Shown in pieces: positions 26,976 to 35,145 of a stretch of DNA of 64,000 nucleotides (position 1 is its first letter; each line of letters begins with the position of its first letter). The translations under genes and the position numbers were made by a program. Source of the stretch: Roseibium sp. HPY-6 (GTDB lineage: Bacteria > Pseudomonadota > Alphaproteobacteria > Rhizobiales > Stappiaceae); assembly GCF_040530035.1 (NCBI RefSeq), contig NZ_JBEWCD010000002.1, positions 2,897,793 through 2,961,792 on the forward strand. Reading direction: 5' to 3'. The notes beneath the pieces were generated by a model. It was not told the origin of the DNA. It saw only the letters and a program-made list of their open reading frames with translations, and did not search any database.

Positions 26976-28256
26976 TCAGGTGATCGGTTCCATCTTGCCG
27001 CCGGTCGGAATGGCCTGTGCGGTCTGGTTGTCGGTAATGACGAGGTCGTAGCCTCCGCCGTCCTTCAGGCGCCACTGACCGCCGACCAGCGGCGTCTTGG
27101 CAACATTCTTCTGAGCAAAGGGCGGCAGGCCCTTTCCGTCCCAGGCGATCGGGCCGACGATCGTGTCGAGGTCGGTCGCTGCGATGACTTCCGAGACCTC
27201 GTCGGCGTCCGTCGGGTCGCTTGCGCGCTTCATGACATCCGCTGCCAGTTCGAACAGTGCGTGGACGAAGCCGATGGGCTGTGTCCAGGGGCGTCCGGTG
27301 GCTTCGGTGAAACCTGATGCAAGCTGGCCGGAGCTTTCGCCCGTGAGCGAGGAGGAGAACGGGTGCGTCGGGCTCCACCAGATTTCTGAAGAGAGATTGT
27401 TGCCGGCATCGCCGAGCGCTGCGACGGCCTGCGGGAACAGGATCGCCTTGCCGATCGAGGCGACTTTGGGCGTGAAACCCTGCTGCTTGGCCTGTGTCCA
27501 GAATGTCGTGAAGTCCGGCGGGACCATCACGCCCGTCACGATTTCAGCATTCGCCTGTTTGAACGCGTTGATCTGCGCGGTGAAATCGTCGGTGAGGTTC
27601 TGATAGCGTCCCGGGTCGGTCAGGCCGTAGCCGAGTTTTTCAAGCACCGGTGGAAAGCCGACATTCGGATCGCCCCAGGCATTGCCGTCGCCGTCATTCG
27701 GGAAGAGGCCGCCGACTTGCTTGTTGGTGTCGAGCTGTCCCCACATGTTGGTGAAGACTGCGATGACATCCTCCAGACCCCAGAAGAAATGATAAGAATA
27801 GTAGAACGGTTCCCAACTGCCCGGATCGCCGGGGTTGCCCTGCTGGCCGATGAACCAGGGCTGCCAGGGCGCGACCGTCGAGATGCAGGGGATCTCTTCG
27901 CTTTCACATGTCGTGGTGACCGGATTTGTGGTTTCCGGGGTGGAGGCCACAAGCATCAGGTTAATTTCATCGTCAATGATAAGCTCGCGGGCGACTTCAG
28001 CTGCCCGGTTAGGGTTCGACTGGCTGTCCTTGACGATAACCTCGATGTTGAGGCCTTCAGCTTTTGCAGCCGCATTGAAACCGCTGATGATGAAGTTGTC
28101 GGCTTCGGCGAAAGCGGCGAGGGGGCCGGTTTGCGGGCTCACATAGCCAAGCTTGATCGGCGTTCCCTGCGCACGGGCCGGCAGAGCCAGTCCGGATGAA
28201 CCCGCAAGGGCGGCCGTTGCCGCAGTCGATTTCAGGAATGTGCGTCTATTCAACAT
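26976..28256 (-). CDS. ABC substrate-binding protein (LivK-like, Tat-type signal)
   Basis: A 426-residue periplasmic binding protein. The N-terminus [20 protein letters not shown] is a twin-arginine-type signal, with cleavage after LPARA. The mature domain begins [22 protein letters not shown], typical of Peripla_BP_6. The Trp/Pro-rich segment around 140-160 ([10 protein letters not shown]) is seen in homologues associated with aromatic or other non-amino-acid ligands. Two Cys (CESEEIPC) could form a disulfide. It lies between the maleylacetate reductase and livG genes. Confidence 0.87.
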   Translation of the reverse strand: MLNRRTFLKSTAATAALAGSSGLALPARAQGTPIKLGYVSPQTGPLAAFAEADNFIISGFNAAAKAEGLNIEVIVKDSQSNPNRAAEVARELIIDDEINLMLVASTPETTNPVTTTCESEEIPCISTVAPWQPWFIGQQGNPGDPGSWEPFYYSYHFFWGLEDVIAVFTNMWGQLDTNKQVGGLFPNDGDGNAWGDPNVGFPPVLEKLGYGLTDPGRYQNLTDDFTAQINAFKQANAEIVTGVMVPPDFTTFWTQAKQQGFTPKVASIGKAILFPQAVAALGDAGNNLSSEIWWSPTHPFSSSLTGESSGQLASGFTEATGRPWTQPIGFVHALFELAADVMKRASDPTDADEVSEVIAATDLDTIVGPIAWDGKGLPPFAQKNVAKTPLVGGQWRLKDGGGYDLVITDNQTAQAIPTGGKMEPIT

Positions 28257-28280
28257 ATTGGTTCCTCCCAGACCAGGTGA

Positions 28281-29342
28281 TCAGACTGCGGGGCGCGTTC
28301 CTTCCCAGGCGTCCTGCAGCAGATGACGGATGGACGCGCGGTCGATCGGGCGCGGGTTCCAGTACGGGTTTTCGGTTGCAATGTCGGCGGCACGCTCAAG
28401 GTCTGTCTCGTTCAGGCCAAGGTCCTTGAGCGCAAGCGGTGCGCCGATACGTGTAGAAAAGTCGAAGAGGCCTGCACCCGGTGTTGCCCCGAAAAGATCG
28501 GCAATCGGCTGCAATTGTTCGGGAACCGCACCGGCGTTGAAGCCGACCGTGTGCGGAAGCATGATGGCATGGGTTTCCGCGTGCGGCGTATTGAAACTGC
28601 CGCCGAGCGTGTGGCAGATCTTGTGATGAAGCGCCATGCCGACAGTACCGAGGACCGTGCCGCAGAGCCACGCACCATAGAGCGCTGCAGAGCGGGCCTC
28701 GGTATCTGCCGGATCCGCCTTGAGCAAAGGCAGAGCCTCGCTGAACGCAGCCAGACCTTCGGCCGCCATCAGACTGGAAACGGGATTGCGGTCCTGCGCG
28801 TAAAGGGCTTCGGCGGCATGGGCCATGGCGTTCAGGCCGCTGGTGATCGTCATGGCCAGCGGCAGTCCTGTTGTCAGGTCCGGGTCGTAGATCACGACCT
28901 CAGGCAGGATACTGTCGCCCCGCACCGTGGTTTTACGGCCTTCTTCCGTCTGGCCGAGGATCGGCGTCACCTCAGACCCGGCGTAGGTGGTCGGAATAAC
29001 GATCTGGGGCACATCTGTGCGGTAGGCGATGGCCTTGCCGAGGCCGGTCGTGGAACCACCGCCGAGCGAAACGACGCAGTCCGCACCAGAGGATCTTACA
29101 AGGTCCATTGCCGCTTCGGTGACATCGATGGGCGTGTGCATGGCCGCTTTCGCGAAGACATCGACGGCAAGACCTCCAAGCTCTTCGGCAAGCTGTGCCG
29201 CATCGTCCGCCTGATGCGGTGTTGCCAGAACCAGGGCTTTCCCGCAGCCGAGCTTTTTCACCCAGGTCCCTGTTTCGGCGCGCTTGCCGGCACCGAAGAC
29301 GATATGGGCTGCGCTGCCTCTGTAGGTGAAGGCGCGGGTCAT
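28281..29342 (-). CDS. Maleylacetate reductase
   Basis: A 353-residue iron-containing alcohol dehydrogenase-fold enzyme of the maleylacetate reductase branch. Visible are the NAD-binding VSLGGGSTTGLGKAIAYRTD, IPTTYAGSEVTPILGQTEEGRKTT, the SGLNAMAHAAEALYA motif and the HHKICHTLGGSFNTPHAETHA region that in relatives supplies metal or substrate-binding histidines. The enzyme reduces maleylacetate to beta-ketoadipate with NAD(P)H, the step after hydroxyquinol cleavage. The start overlaps the stop of the upstream dioxygenase (ATGA), giving direct coupling of the two steps. Confidence 0.87.
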   Translation of the reverse strand: MTRAFTYRGSAAHIVFGAGKRAETGTWVKKLGCGKALVLATPHQADDAAQLAEELGGLAVDVFAKAAMHTPIDVTEAAMDLVRSSGADCVVSLGGGSTTGLGKAIAYRTDVPQIVIPTTYAGSEVTPILGQTEEGRKTTVRGDSILPEVVIYDPDLTTGLPLAMTITSGLNAMAHAAEALYAQDRNPVSSLMAAEGLAAFSEALPLLKADPADTEARSAALYGAWLCGTVLGTVGMALHHKICHTLGGSFNTPHAETHAIMLPHTVGFNAGAVPEQLQPIADLFGATPGAGLFDFSTRIGAPLALKDLGLNETDLERAADIATENPYWNPRPIDRASIRHLLQDAWEGTRPAV

Positions 29343-30214
29343 GCATCAAGCTCCTGTCTGACCGGGTTCAGGTGGAAATCAATGTTGAGTTTGAGCGCTG
29401 CGTCCGAACCCGCTTCGGCTTCCTTGAAACAACGGATGAGCCCGGGTTTGACGCTGAATAGCGGGTCCTTGCCGAGGTTTGGATCGTCGCCGTCAAAGAT
29501 CTGCGTCGTGAGGGTCTCGAAACCGTCAGCCGACACCTGGAAATAGACATGGGCAGGCCGGCAAAGGGGCGCACCGAGTTTTGCAAGAAGATCTCCGAGT
29601 GGGCCGTCCTTCGGCACTTCGTATCCGGAAGGGCGGATGGTGCGGTAGGTGACGCGACCGGCATCATCTGAAACGAAATGGCCGCGCAGATTGTGTTCCG
29701 GCTGCAGATCGGGCTGCTGGTTTTCATAAAACCCTTGCGCGTTGGCCTGCCAGGTTTCGACATGCGCCCCGGCAAGGGGCCGGTCGTCCAGGTCAAAGAG
29801 GCGGAGGGTGACGTCGACCGGTGTTCCCGCACCGTCGAGCGAGATGTTTTCGCCGTGCTGCATCAGTGGAGCGTCCGGGCGGTAAAACGGCCCGCGCATC
29901 GTGTTCGGTGTCGCTTTATGGGGCCGGTCCGAATTGAGGGCGTCGACAAGCGTGGACATGCCCAGAAGGTCTGACACCAGAACCCATTCCTGACGCCGGT
30001 CGTCGCACAGGTGACCGACTTCCGTCAGGAATTCGATCGTCGCGCGCCAGTCGTTCAGGGTTGGGCGGGTTTCCCGGACGATGGCGTGCAGATGCTCCGC
30101 GACCTTGCTCAGCACCTGGGCAAGCCGCTCATCCGAAGTCGCGTCGAGCCGCTCGGCAAAAAGCCGGTCGGACGTTTCCGTCTTGAAATAAGCGATGTCG
30201 GACATGCCGGCCAT
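29339..30214 (-). CDS. Intradiol dioxygenase paralogue with an altered iron-ligand motif
   Basis: A 291-residue second hydroxyquinol 1,2-dioxygenase-like protein. It aligns with the paralogue at 20836-21723 over the dimerisation domain (HLHAIVRETRPTLNDW) and the catalytic core. The Tyr ligands are present: Tyr163 (AQGFYENQ) and Tyr198 (PSGYEVPKDGPLG). The ligand pair HxH is changed: RPAHVYFQV puts Tyr224 where the second His (His223 in the paralogue) should be; the codon is TAT at 29543-29545. It is the promoter-proximal gene of the run, with a GGGAGGAAC site before the ATG at 30214. Activity is therefore uncertain. Confidence 0.82.
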   Translation of the reverse strand: MAGMSDIAYFKTETSDRLFAERLDATSDERLAQVLSKVAEHLHAIVRETRPTLNDWRATIEFLTEVGHLCDDRRQEWVLVSDLLGMSTLVDALNSDRPHKATPNTMRGPFYRPDAPLMQHGENISLDGAGTPVDVTLRLFDLDDRPLAGAHVETWQANAQGFYENQQPDLQPEHNLRGHFVSDDAGRVTYRTIRPSGYEVPKDGPLGDLLAKLGAPLCRPAHVYFQVSADGFETLTTQIFDGDDPNLGKDPLFSVKPGLIRCFKEAEAGSDAALKLNIDFHLNPVRQELDA

Positions 30215-30297
30215 GGTTCCTCCCAATGGTCATTTCCTGACCTCTGGGAAAATTATCGGGCACAGCGGTGCGGTTGATGATTTCTTGGGTCAAGTTT

Positions 30298-30312
30298 ATA
30301 ACAAATTGCTAT
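30298..30312. promoter_or_regulatory. LysR-type dyad (T-N11-A) overlapping a start codon
   Basis: The 15-base sequence ATAACAAATTGCTAT is a near-perfect dyad (6 of 7 arm positions pair) and contains a T-N11-A LysR box. It lies between the divergent operon and the LysR gene and its right end includes the first bases of that gene's ATG. Binding there would fit autorepression and control of the divergent catabolic operon. No experimental basis. Confidence 0.5.
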
Positions 30313-31261
30313 GAAGCTTGATGAGCGACACCTGATACAGCTCGCCGCCGTCGTTCAGACCGGCAGCGTCACGGAAGGCGCCGAAATGCTCGGCATGACC
30401 CAGCCGGCGGTTTCGCGCACGCTCTCTTCGCTGGAAAAGCGCCTGGGGGAACCGCTTTTCCAGAAAGGGCAGCGGCCGCTTCTGCCAACTCCACTGGCGC
30501 AGGCCCTGGCCGATCAGGGAATGGTGATGCTGTCGGCCTCGCGCAAGGCTTCGGAAACGGTTCGGAATTTTCAGGAAGGCAAGGCGGGAACCGTAAGGGT
30601 TGGCGGAACACCGTTTTTCATGGATGCGCTTATTTCCAGCATGACCGCGGAGTTCCAGAACAGTTATCCGGAAATCCGCGTTGATCAGAGCTACGGTTAT
30701 GTCCGGGATCTGCGGGAAGCCATTCATGCGGACCGGATCGATCTTGCAATCTGCCCGATAGATATACTGGGAGAAGGCTCAGGGCTTGTGTTCGATGAAA
30801 TCCTGCCTGGCCGGAATGTTGTCGCCTGCAGCGCTCTGCATCCGCTTTTGGGCAATCGCAGGACAGGAGCGCAGGAACTGCTCGAATATCCATGGATCGC
30901 GCCTCCGCCCGGCAGCCCGCTCTACGCTGATCTTCACTCCATCCTACTCTCGCTCGGTGCCACAGAAATCAAGGTCCGCTATTCGGGCGGGTCGCTTGCC
31001 AGCGTGATCAACTACATGACCCGGACCAATGCCCTGACGGTTTTGCCACACAGTGTCGTCTTCGCCTACCGGAAGGAGAGGACCATGACTGCTCTGCCGT
31101 TCCAGATCCCCCATCCGGATCGTGCACTGGGGATCTTGCGTCCGGCCGACGCGCCTTACCTGCCGGCAGTGGATAAATATGCACAGCACGTCGCCAAGAG
31201 TTTTGAAAACCTCCGGCACCTGATCAAACGTCACGAAGATGCCGTTGTCTGGGGTGGGTAA
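30311..31261 (+). CDS. LysR-family transcriptional regulator
   Basis: A 316-residue LysR regulator. HTH: LIQLAAVVQTGSVTEGAEML, then TQPAVSRTLSSLEKRLGEPLF. The effector domain begins near residue 92 (GTVRVGGTPFFMDALISSM) and resembles the GbpR/pcaQ group that senses sugar or aromatic acids. It is divergent from the 15-gene aromatic run, with only 96 bases between the two start codons, so it is the likely pathway regulator. Confidence 0.87.
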   Translation: MKLDERHLIQLAAVVQTGSVTEGAEMLGMTQPAVSRTLSSLEKRLGEPLFQKGQRPLLPTPLAQALADQGMVMLSASRKASETVRNFQEGKAGTVRVGGTPFFMDALISSMTAEFQNSYPEIRVDQSYGYVRDLREAIHADRIDLAICPIDILGEGSGLVFDEILPGRNVVACSALHPLLGNRRTGAQELLEYPWIAPPPGSPLYADLHSILLSLGATEIKVRYSGGSLASVINYMTRTNALTVLPHSVVFAYRKERTMTALPFQIPHPDRALGILRPADAPYLPAVDKYAQHVAKSFENLRHLIKRHEDAVVWGG

Positions 31262-31607
31262 GAGGACGAAGGTCGCAAACAAGGAGCAGCGCACCTGGAT
31301 TCCCGATAGTTGACCGCTGAAAATTTCCGCAAGGATATCGATAGTATTCAAAAAGTAAAAAAGTATTGTTAATTCGGATAGTTAAAATAAGTGCCGTTAC
31401 GGGAATTGTGAAAAGTCATTTTGTTCTGTTTTGGGACTGAATACTTCATTTCTTGTCACAATCAGTGTGCATCAGGACGGAACTTAGCTGACGAATATGC
31501 TCTAACAGTCTGAGAAATATAGAGAAAAAGTTCGATAATACGTTAAGCATCATTTGGTCGCAGTCTTGCATTCACCTGGTCAGAGCCAAGGACTGGAGGA
31601 GATTGTA
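31262..31607. other. AT-rich intergenic region
   Basis: About 345 bases, visibly more AT-rich than its neighbours, between the LysR gene and the HAD-like gene. It probably carries the promoter for the next gene. No RNA gene, repeat or clear terminator hairpin was recognised. Confidence 0.5.
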
Positions 31608-32417
31608 ATGCTTTCCAAAGCCCAAGTGATTTCATTGGACACTGCCGAAGAGGCAACGGGTAACGCAGGTTCACAGAACGTTTTTCTTTTCGATTTGAAT
31701 TCGATTGTCACCGGCACTTTTGGCCAGATGGATCATGACTTTGCAGCCTATTTGCGCAGCTTCGCGCTTTTAAAACCGTGTTATCTGATAGCAAGTGTCA
31801 GTTATAACGAACTTATGTCCCGGGTGCCGTCCAGCGTGCGCCGTAGTTTCAGAGGGATATTCGTCTCGTCCGGGGCTGAACTGTGGAGCGGCGATGAGAT
31901 TGTCGAGCGCTACGAGCATTGCTTTTCAGATGATCTTTACGAGTATCTCGTGAAGGTGGTGCAAAACAGCGCTTACCCTGTAAAGATTGCCCCGGTTATT
32001 GAAAACGGGCCTGCAACGCTTCGGGTTTGCCTGGCGGGTACAAAGGCAACAATCGGACAACTGAATGCGTACCTGGAGTGGGAAAAAGAACATAGTGAAC
32101 TGCCACTCATTTTAGGCGAGCTCAAATCCAAGTTCCCCGATCACACGGTCTGCCAGGACTCCGAGACAAGTCTGCTGATCTCACCCGAGGCATTCACCAC
32201 AGCACTCATCTATCGGCAGATCATAGCAGAAAACGAAGGAGCCCGGCTGATTGGTTACCTGTCGGAGCGCTCTGCGAACAGTTTTGCAAGACCGCTGTGC
32301 GAATCGCTGTCGAGCTTTGATCAGATGACAGAAGTCGGCGGTCCCAGCGACCTTAGTCAGCTCATAAGGTACGAGATCCGACGCGAAAAAGCTTGCAAGC
32401 TGATGGCGGCCGAGTGA
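31608..32417 (+). CDS. Degenerate HAD/phosphomannomutase-like protein
   Basis: A 269-residue protein with the overall order of a eukaryotic-type phosphomannomutase HAD fold. An FLFDLNSIVTGTF motif lies where DxDGTxT is expected, followed by YLIASVSYNELMSRV, FVSSGAELWSGDEIVERY, a cap-like middle region and a GGPSDLSQLIRYE ending resembling the GGNDxEI motif. The nucleophile Asp29 is kept, but the general acid/base Asp is Asn31 and the Thr position is altered. This suggests a sugar-phosphate-binding or regulatory protein rather than a normal mutase. The start at 31608 follows a strong GGAGGAG. The assignment is from pattern only. Confidence 0.5.
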   Translation: MLSKAQVISLDTAEEATGNAGSQNVFLFDLNSIVTGTFGQMDHDFAAYLRSFALLKPCYLIASVSYNELMSRVPSSVRRSFRGIFVSSGAELWSGDEIVERYEHCFSDDLYEYLVKVVQNSAYPVKIAPVIENGPATLRVCLAGTKATIGQLNAYLEWEKEHSELPLILGELKSKFPDHTVCQDSETSLLISPEAFTTALIYRQIIAENEGARLIGYLSERSANSFARPLCESLSSFDQMTEVGGPSDLSQLIRYEIRREKACKLMAAE

Positions 32418-32582
32418 CTTAACAGGACCGTTGGTCGCGCGCTGCGCATCCCTGGGACAGACCGCGATTTGTCCGTTTGACCGTGTGTGCATTTTAGAAA
32501 ACGCGCAGTCAGCCAGACTTGGCGCCTGAATGCTCTTGTGATGAAATCGCATCAGTCGAAGCACACATAGAGTGTTGAAGTC

Positions 32583-33623
32583 ATGGTTGATTGGGTTGCC
32601 AGGGCTGTCGGCAAGATCAATGCGGATGCACATAGATCTGCCGATACGCACCTGTTTAAATTGCAGGTGCCGAAACTCGACGGCGTCGACATATATCTCA
32701 AGGATGAAAGCACCCATCCGACCGGCAGTCTGAAGCACAGGCTTGCTCGGTCGTTGTTCCTGTACGCGCTTTGCAACGGCAAGATCAAAGAGGGAACCAC
32801 CATTGTGGAGGCGTCCTCCGGCAGCACGGCTGTGTCCGAGGCGTATTTCGCGCGCATGATCGGCGTACCGTTTATCGCTGTTGTTCCTGAAAGCACTGCC
32901 CACAGCAAGATCCGCCTGATCGAGCTTTATGGCGGAAAGATCCATTATGTTGGGTCTGCGCCGAAGATGCATGACGCTTCGGTCGAACTGGCGCGCTCGA
33001 TCGGCGGCTACTTTATGGACCAGTTCACTTACGCAGAACGTGCAACGGACTGGCGGGGCAATAACAATATTGCAGAAAGCATCTATCGGCAGATGGAGTT
33101 TGAGCCGCACCCGGTGCCGCGCAGAATAGTCATGAGCGCAGGAACCGGTGGAACGTCCGCAACGCTTGGACGGTACATACGCTACAAAAGCTATGACACC
33201 GCATTGACTGTTGTCGATCCGGAAGACTCTGTTTTTTATGATAGTTTTCAATCAGGCGATCGAACGCTGACTTCTGGGAAATCAAGCCGCATAGAAGGAA
33301 TCGGCCGGCCCGAGGTCGAACATTCGTTTCAGCCGGACGTCATTGACGAAATGATGAAGGTGCCGGATGCCGCAAGCGTAGCAACGATCCATTGGCTTCA
33401 AAGGCGCATCGGACGCAGGGCGGGCGCTTCGACGGGGACCAATCTGTGGGGCGTTCTGAACTATGCGCGCGGCATGGTGGCGGCCGGCGAGCGGGGCTCG
33501 ATTGTGACCCTGATGTGCGACAGTGGAGAACGCTATCTCGACACCTACTACGACCCGGAATGGGTTCTTGCGCATATTGGTGATATCAGCGGTTATCAGT
33601 CGCAGCTTGAAGAATGGACCTGA
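32583..33623 (+). CDS. PLP-dependent cysteine synthase/desulfhydrase family protein (Cds1-like)
   Basis: A 346-residue fold-type II PLP enzyme. The PLP lysine lies in STHPTGSLKHRLARSLF (Lys near residue 51), followed by the EASSGSTAVSEAYFARMIG Asn/Gly-loop equivalent and the phosphate-binding MSAGTGGTSATLGRYIR. The last motif is STGTNLWGVLNYA. The arrangement matches the Cds1 group of L-cysteine desulfhydrases, which release H2S, pyruvate and ammonia, rather than CysK. Some 165 bases separate it from the HAD-like gene on the same strand. Confidence 0.82.
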   Translation: MVDWVARAVGKINADAHRSADTHLFKLQVPKLDGVDIYLKDESTHPTGSLKHRLARSLFLYALCNGKIKEGTTIVEASSGSTAVSEAYFARMIGVPFIAVVPESTAHSKIRLIELYGGKIHYVGSAPKMHDASVELARSIGGYFMDQFTYAERATDWRGNNNIAESIYRQMEFEPHPVPRRIVMSAGTGGTSATLGRYIRYKSYDTALTVVDPEDSVFYDSFQSGDRTLTSGKSSRIEGIGRPEVEHSFQPDVIDEMMKVPDAASVATIHWLQRRIGRRAGASTGTNLWGVLNYARGMVAAGERGSIVTLMCDSGERYLDTYYDPEWVLAHIGDISGYQSQLEEWT

Positions 33624-33698
33624 ATGTGGGCCGCTTGTCGAAGATTGCTGATTGAAACTCTTGAGTCTCAGAAACGGGTTTGCGAGTTTTTCGCGAGC

Positions 33699-33941
33699 TT
33701 ATCGGTCAAATGCCTGCAACAGCAGGGACATGACATTCAAGAATTCGTCCTGCCGTTCTTGTGGCAATTCCTTGACGGTCGAAACACCATAATCCAGCGT
33801 CAGGATCATGTTCCACATTTCGGTGAGGTTGGCCGCATCGACGGCTGATTTGAGTTTGACCGGCGACAAGGCTTTGGATGTTGTCGGCGAGACATGCTCC
33901 GGGACATAAGCTCCCAGCGACTTGTAAATGTTATGCTGCAT
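33699..33941 (-). CDS. Small hypothetical protein
   Basis: An 80-residue protein (MQHNIYKSLGAYVPEHVSP...) with two helical segments and a hydrophobic C-terminal helix (EFLNVMSLLLQAF). GAGCGGGG lies upstream of the ATG. No family is recognised and no signal peptide or membrane segment is seen. It is convergent with the Cds1-like gene. Expression is plausible but not certain. Confidence 0.4.
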   Translation of the reverse strand: MQHNIYKSLGAYVPEHVSPTTSKALSPVKLKSAVDAANLTEMWNMILTLDYGVSTVKELPQERQDEFLNVMSLLLQAFDR

Positions 33942-34266
33942 GTGCCCCGCTCGTATTGGTTCTTATGGTTTTTTGAACCGGCCCAGCCGGTCGGTAAAAG
34001 TTCAGCCGTTTGCAAACCGAAACGGTTCCCAACGCCGCTGAAATTCTCGCTAAGGTAGCTACTAGCACACTCTGCATGTCACTGTCATCTCAACACGGCG
34101 TCATTCATGCAAAACAGTGGACAGGAAATCGAACCCGCACACCAACGTTCGTGTGAGTGCGTGTCAGCTGGCTCACTTTCAAGAACGGTGTTGACTTCCG
34201 GCCAAAAGGTGGGAAAAAGCTTTCAGGATCTTGAGACACCGACGAACTGATTAAGGGCAACGCCAA
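33942..34266. other. Intergenic region
   Basis: About 325 bases between two divergent genes. An imperfect 18-base dyad, CACACCAACGTTCGTGTG, lies at 34138-34155 and could be a regulator site. No gene or RNA was recognised. Confidence 0.4.
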
Positions 34267-34572
34267 ATGGTTGCACGCATTTACCGTCCGGCAAAAACCG
34301 CCATGCAGTCCGGCAAGGCCAAAACGCATCGCTGGGTACTGGACTATGAGCCGGAAGTCGCGAAGTCCGTCGAACCGCTCATGGGTTATACGTCCTCTTC
34401 CGATATGAAGCAGCAGGTCCGGCTGTATTTCGACACACAAGAGGAAGCCGTCGCATACGCCAAACGCCATGGTATCGCGCACCGCGTGGAAAAAGCGCAG
34501 AACCGGAAAGTGCGCGGCGCGGCCTATGCGGACAATTTCAAGTTCAAGCGGGTCGCCCCCTGGACGCACTGA
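34267..34572 (+). CDS. NDUFS4-like accessory subunit of respiratory complex I
   Basis: A 101-residue protein of the ETC_C1_NDUFA4/NDUFS4 family: MVARIYRPAKTAMQSGKAKTH then WVLDYEP, a GYTSSSDMKQQVRLYF motif with EEAVAYAKRHG, and the C-terminal YADNFKFKRVAPWTH. The family is an accessory subunit of NADH:ubiquinone oxidoreductase shared by alphaproteobacteria and mitochondria. It stabilises the matrix/cytoplasmic arm. It is usually encoded alone, away from the nuo operon, as here. It lies about 140 bases before the tRNA-Arg gene. Confidence 0.9.
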   Translation: MVARIYRPAKTAMQSGKAKTHRWVLDYEPEVAKSVEPLMGYTSSSDMKQQVRLYFDTQEEAVAYAKRHGIAHRVEKAQNRKVRGAAYADNFKFKRVAPWTH

Positions 34573-34715
34573 TGCGCCCATCATTACTGTGTCGACGTAA
34601 TCCAAGCGCTTACTAGGATCGAATGCCTGTTGAAATTCAGAAAGATGAATCGACACGCGGGCAAAAACAGAATTTAAGGCTCAACGCAGCAACTCACCTG
34701 GCTGCAACACAATAT

Positions 34716-34792
34716 GGCCCCGTAGCTCAGCTGGATAGAGCACTCGCCTTCTAAGCGAATGGTCGCAGGTTCGAATCCTGCCGGGGTCGCCA
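34716..34792 (+). tRNA. tRNA-Arg (anticodon UCU), CCA encoded
   Basis: A 77-base tRNA. The acceptor GGCCCCG pairs with CGGGGTC (one G-U), the D arm is GCTC-AGCTGGATA-GAGC, the anticodon loop CTTCTAA has anticodon TCT, and the T arm GCAGG-TTCGAAT-CCTGC is standard. A G discriminator and encoded CCA follow. The top anticodon-stem pair (C27-A43) is a mismatch by eye. UCU reads AGA/AGG codons. A transposase remnant lies just downstream. Confidence 0.93.
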
Positions 34793-34848
34793 TCCACTTT
34801 CGGGTCCATTCTTGTCACATGGCTTACATTTGATACCGGAGAGATAGT

Positions 34849-35118
34849 TTACACTTTCTCCGGAGTGAATGGGTTTGTACCTGGCTCGACACGGTTCTCC
34901 CTGTGGTCGAAGAACCCCAGATCATAATTCAGGAACGAAACGAGCCATATCTGGTCATCGAATTCGCGTAGCCCCAGGATCTGGCCAGCGAAGACCTGGT
35001 TGAGATTGATCTTTCGTTTTCCAATGCAGATGCGCCCGCATCGTGTGACGCGCACGGTCCGGTCATGGAATGGGTCTACGCGGGCGCGCTGCGTTACATC
35101 CACAAGCGGCTGAAACAT
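34849..35118 (-). pseudogene. C-terminal remnant of a DDE integrase/transposase
   Basis: Only about 89 residues remain, with VTRCGRICIGKRKINLNQVFAGQ, then IWLVSFLNYDLGFFDHRENRVEPGTNPF. This is the recognisable C-terminal tail of a DDE-type (IS481-like) integrase-core transposase. The catalytic DDE residues and the N-terminal HTH are absent, so it is a 5'-truncated fragment. It lies 57 bases from the 3' end of tRNA-Arg, a common integration site. No terminal inverted repeat was found around it. Confidence 0.65.
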
Positions 35119-35145
35119 GCGTTTTTCTGATACTTATGCAGCAAG

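Noticed and set aside
32181..33251. 356-codon minus-strand frame
   Set aside because: Antisense to the Cds1-like enzyme, whose PLP motifs are clear.
34105..34656. 183-codon minus-strand frame
   Set aside because: Antisense to the NDUFS4-like gene, which is strongly recognised.
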